DNA from: Nonomuraea sp. NEAU-A123
GTDB lineage: Bacteria; Actinomycetota; Actinomycetes; Streptosporangiales; Streptosporangiaceae
Length of the DNA: 64,000 nt
Reading direction: 5' to 3'
NCBI RefSeq assembly: GCF_018603905.1
Contig: NZ_JAHFZZ010000014.1
Coordinates: 62,001-126,000, forward strand
Below are positions 61,683 through 64,000 of this stretch, in pieces (the first letter of the stretch is position 1; each line of letters starts with the position of its first letter). The notes beneath the pieces were generated by a model that was not told the DNA's origin, did no database searches, and saw nothing but the letters and a program-made list of their open reading frames with translations. The position numbers and the translations under genes are program-made.

Positions 61683-63578
61683 TCAGCACCTCCTGCCGCT
61701 GTTGATGCATCGGACGACGGTGTTCATGAGCTGCTTGGACATCACCTCGATGGCGCCTGCGTGGTCGGTGTTCGGGCTCTGCTGCTGGCTGGCGACCCCG
61801 TCCAGCGCGAACGGGACGTCCGTGCCTTCGGGCTGGGTGTTGGGCACGTTGGCGTAGACCAACGTCATGCGGAGCTGCGGTACGGCCTTGGTCCCGCTCG
61901 GGCAGGCACCGTTCTCGTCGGGGAAGACGACGTGGGTACGGTGGTCCGCGCTGTCGAGGTTCTGGCCGTCCCAGCAACTGGGCATGTCGAGGATGCGGAC
62001 GACAGCGCTGCCGTCCGGGCAGATCGGATACTTGTCGGTCAGCCTGTCGGTGAAGCCGGTGCAGCTCCACGTCGGCCGGGCGTTGTCCGCGCTGGCGGCC
62101 GGGGCATCGGCTGGGGCGTCGGTCGGGGCATCGGTCGGGACGTCGGTCGCGACGTCAGTCGGGAGGTCGGTCGGGACGTCCGTGGGAAGATCGGTCGGGA
62201 CGTCGGTGGGAAGGTCGCTCGGAACGTCCGTGGGGAGGTCCGTCGGAGCGTCGGTCGGGGTGTCCGTTGGGGCGTCGGTCGCGGTGTCGGCCGGGGCGTC
62301 GGCCGCGCTGTTGGTCAGCGCCATCGCGTCGCCGGTGACCAGCCTGAGGAAGCGGGGCGCCGCCGTGACCCGCGACGTGGCATTTCCGCGGAACTGCAAC
62401 TGCACCGCGGAGGGCAGCACGGATGTGCTCTGGCCCCCGGTACGTACCTGCAGGGACGGCCAGAAGTACGTCGACTGGTCGGCGCTGATGCGGCAGGTGG
62501 TGTCCGCGGCGGCCAGGCTCTCGTTGGTGGAGAAGGCGTCGGTGGACTCGTTGCCCACGTAGTTGTTCAGGTGCTGGGCGCCGTTGGACACGCCCGGAGC
62601 GGTGATGACGTTGTCGGAGTTGGTGTGTCCCTCCTGGTCCGTACCGCATTTGGAGACGAAGGTGCCGCTGGAGGCGACCCTCTTCGGCTGCTGCACGGGG
62701 GAGACCGCCTGAATGTCGATGAAGTCGTCGGCCGACGGGCCGGCGGTCTCGGCGGCAGCCGCGGTGGAGGCGGCACTCAGCTTGCAGGTGGACAGGGCCT
62801 CAACTTGGAGGTTGGGGCGTGCCGCTACTCGGCCGATGGCCGTGGCGATGCGGTTGATGGTGGCCGTTCGCTTGTCAGCGAGTGGGCCGAGAATGGCGTT
62901 CTGTACGAAGTTGGGGCCACCCTCTCCGGCCGAGGTGACCAGGCGTTTGTTCGCTTCGGCGATCTGGGTGTTCAGCAGGGCGAGGTTGCGGTCGACCTCG
63001 GCCTTCGCCGCTGCGGGGATCGCCGGAAGTTTGTCCGCGACACTCGGGCACGTGATCGTCTGAGCTGTGCCTTCGGGCGCCGGCGCATCAGAGGTCTCCG
63101 GTGTCGCCGAGGCGGAGGCCTCAGGCGCCGGGGCGGCGGTGGCATTGGCGCCGCCGAGCTTGCAGGTGGACAGCGCTTCCACCTGGAGTTCGGGGCGTGC
63201 CGCTACTCGGCCGATGGCCGTGGCGATGCGGTTGATGGTGGCCGTTCGCTTGTCAGCGAGTGGGCCGAGGATGGCGTTCTGTACGAAGTTCGGACCGCCC
63301 TCTCCGGCCGAGGTGACCAGGCGTTTGTTCGCTTCGGCGATCTGGGTGTTCAGCAGGGCGAGGTTGCGGTCGACCTCAGCTTGCGCCGCTGCCGGAATCT
63401 CTGGAAGTTTGTCCGCCACATTTGGGCAGGTGATCGTGTCCGCGCGGGCGGACACGGTCGTCAGGGTCAGTGACTGCCCTGCTGCGGGGGAACCCGCAAG
63501 GGCGAGAGTGATACCTCCGACTAAGGAAACAACAGCTAACCATGGCCTGAATGGCCTGCTCCCCGAGGCATTCGCCAT
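61683..63578 (-). CDS. Secreted DUF1996 protein with duplicated N-terminal domain and Pro-Thr-Asp repeats
   Basis: 631 residues from ATG 63578 (GAGGAG seven nt upstream). Order: signal peptide; two near-identical 93-residue repeats, each with I-T-C-P-x-V-A-D-K-L-P and N-A-I-L-G-P-L-A-D-K-R and a conserved Cys at each end; a DUF1996 domain from about residue 300 (F-V-S-K-C-G, H-L-N-N-Y-V-G-N); a 70-residue Pro-Thr-Asp repeat inserted inside that domain; then the DUF1996 C-terminal half (C-W-D-G-Q-N-L-D-S-A-D-H-R-T-H). DUF1996 proteins are secreted, often next to carbohydrate enzymes; their biochemical role is unknown to me. It is convergent with the GH71 gene. Confidence 0.88.
   Translation of the reverse strand: MANASGSRPFRPWLAVVSLVGGITLALAGSPAAGQSLTLTTVSARADTITCPNVADKLPEIPAAAQAEVDRNLALLNTQIAEANKRLVTSAGEGGPNFVQNAILGPLADKRTATINRIATAIGRVAARPELQVEALSTCKLGGANATAAPAPEASASATPETSDAPAPEGTAQTITCPSVADKLPAIPAAAKAEVDRNLALLNTQIAEANKRLVTSAGEGGPNFVQNAILGPLADKRTATINRIATAIGRVAARPNLQVEALSTCKLSAASTAAAAETAGPSADDFIDIQAVSPVQQPKRVASSGTFVSKCGTDQEGHTNSDNVITAPGVSNGAQHLNNYVGNESTDAFSTNESLAAADTTCRISADQSTYFWPSLQVRTGGQSTSVLPSAVQLQFRGNATSRVTAAPRFLRLVTGDAMALTNSAADAPADTATDAPTDTPTDAPTDLPTDVPSDLPTDVPTDLPTDVPTDLPTDVATDVPTDAPTDAPADAPAASADNARPTWSCTGFTDRLTDKYPICPDGSAVVRILDMPSCWDGQNLDSADHRTHVVFPDENGACPSGTKAVPQLRMTLVYANVPNTQPEGTDVPFALDGVASQQQSPNTDHAGAIEVMSKQLMNTVVRCINSGRRC
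62101..62310. repeat. 12-bp-period repeat encoding Pro-Thr-Asp
   Basis: About 17 imperfect 12-bp units encode (D-x-P-T) variants on the minus strand. They sit in a loop of the DUF1996 domain, as a rigid acidic spacer. Confidence 0.85.
62781..63059. repeat. 279-bp repeat, copy B (DUF1996 gene)
   Basis: Nearly identical at base level to 63159-63437, with an offset of 378 bp. Each copy encodes 93 residues. Confidence 0.9.
63159..63437. repeat. 279-bp repeat, copy A (DUF1996 gene)
   Basis: Partner of 62781-63059. The long runs of identical bases suggest recent duplication or gene conversion. Confidence 0.9.
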
Positions 63579-63872
63579 ACGGAACTCCTCTCGGGTTCGG
63601 AACGTGAACCGGAAAGCCCGGTTTTCGTGAGATACGGGACAACAAGCGCGATGGTTCACCCACCAGCAAATTCCCCCGTCGGCAGGAATTGCCGAAATAA
63701 ATCCTGCGCGCATTGAACTGATGTCCGTTATTCCGCGTATCTCGCTACTATTACGGCGCTGGAGTTTCGCCACCAGCAGGGCGAGGACCGTAGCCGGGGC
63801 GATCCTCACACGGTCATCAGCGGGGTCGTGATGGCTCTATGCACCTAACCAAGCGCTTGCTACGCTCCGATC
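63579..63872. other. Intergenic region between divergent genes
   Basis: 294 nt, relatively AT-rich near 63660-63760, presumably holding the promoters of the DUF1996 gene and of the divergent oxidoreductase. A single GTTCACCC element near 63654 lacks a second unit 11 nt away, so I do not call it a PHO box. No operator or RNA gene was recognised. Confidence 0.5.
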
Positions 63873-64000
63873 ATGTTGTCCACGATCGTCTGGGGCACCG
63901 GCAACGTCGGCCGCGCGGCCATCCGTGTCGTCGAGGCCCACCCGGCGTTGAGACTCTCGGCCGTACTCGTCCACGATCCCGGCAAGGTCGGCCGCGACGC
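63873..64000 (+). CDS. DapB-like NAD(P)-dependent oxidoreductase, N-terminal part
   Basis: 42 codons before the window ends. The start I-V-W-G-T-G-N-V-G-R-A-A is a Rossmann nucleotide-binding motif, and the continuation V-E-A-H-P-A-L-R-L-S-A-V-L-V resembles the dihydrodipicolinate-reductase-like N-terminal domain found in actinobacterial amine-dehydrogenase-like proteins. Substrate cannot be judged from the fragment. Confidence 0.75.
   Translation, partial: MLSTIVWGTGNVGRAAIRVVEAHPALRLSAVLVHDPGKVGRD

Noticed and set aside
63640..63675. Third PHO box near the DUF1996 promoter
   Set aside because: A GTTCACCC core is present, but there is no second unit at 11-nt spacing.

Overview
The window is high-GC DNA from a filamentous-type actinomycete. 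The base composition, IdeR/DmdR iron boxes, 11-nt PHO boxes, Tat and lipoprotein exporters and an MbtH-dependent NRPS all fit; something near Streptosporangiaceae is my guess only. I saw no rRNA, tRNA, CRISPR array, insertion sequence or prophage.

Layout. (1) 1-1844: the end of an RpiB-type isomerase and an FGGY kinase, probably tetritol/polyol catabolism. (2) 1849-36270: a hydroxamate siderophore locus. It holds a hydroxyornithine formyltransferase, ornithine N5-monooxygenase, two FecCD permeases, a FecE-type ATPase, MbtH, a two-gene ABC exporter, a six-module NRPS of 7901 residues in one reading frame, a FecB-type binding protein and a panD aspartate decarboxylase. Three iron boxes sit at the three points where transcription would start. 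(3) 36287-43404: a polyol/sugar ABC importer with two dehydrogenases. (4) 43830-50674: a phosphate-related block with Pit, PhoX, a phytase-like esterase, two paralogous DUF5519-like genes and a CYTH-CHAD protein, with two PHO boxes. (5) 50814-53959: an MHS transporter and a GH15 enzyme. (6) 53975-61621: a LacI-controlled sugar ABC importer with an unrecognised enzyme-like protein, then a secreted GH71 alpha-1,3-glucanase. (7) 61683-64000: a secreted DUF1996 protein with internal repeats, and the start of a DapB-like oxidoreductase.

The siderophore locus is the most interesting part. Specificity codes read by eye from the six adenylation domains are DINYWGGIGK, IDTLISSGDK, DMENLGLINK, DFWNIGMVHK, DMENLGLINK and DILQLGLVWK. 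They predict N5-formyl-N5-hydroxy-Orn, beta-Ala, N5-hydroxy-Orn, Thr, N5-hydroxy-Orn and Gly. Epimerase domains follow modules 1, 3 and 4. The first five residues and their stereochemistry match what I know of exochelin MS from Mycobacterium smegmatis. The iron-boxed panD would supply the beta-alanine. The two condensation domains expected to acylate the N5-hydroxylamine of hydroxyornithine (modules 3 and 5) are the only two that lack the second His of HHxxxDG.

The NRPS gene also carries many in-frame tandem duplications, often with a 36-bp period, in loops and linkers.
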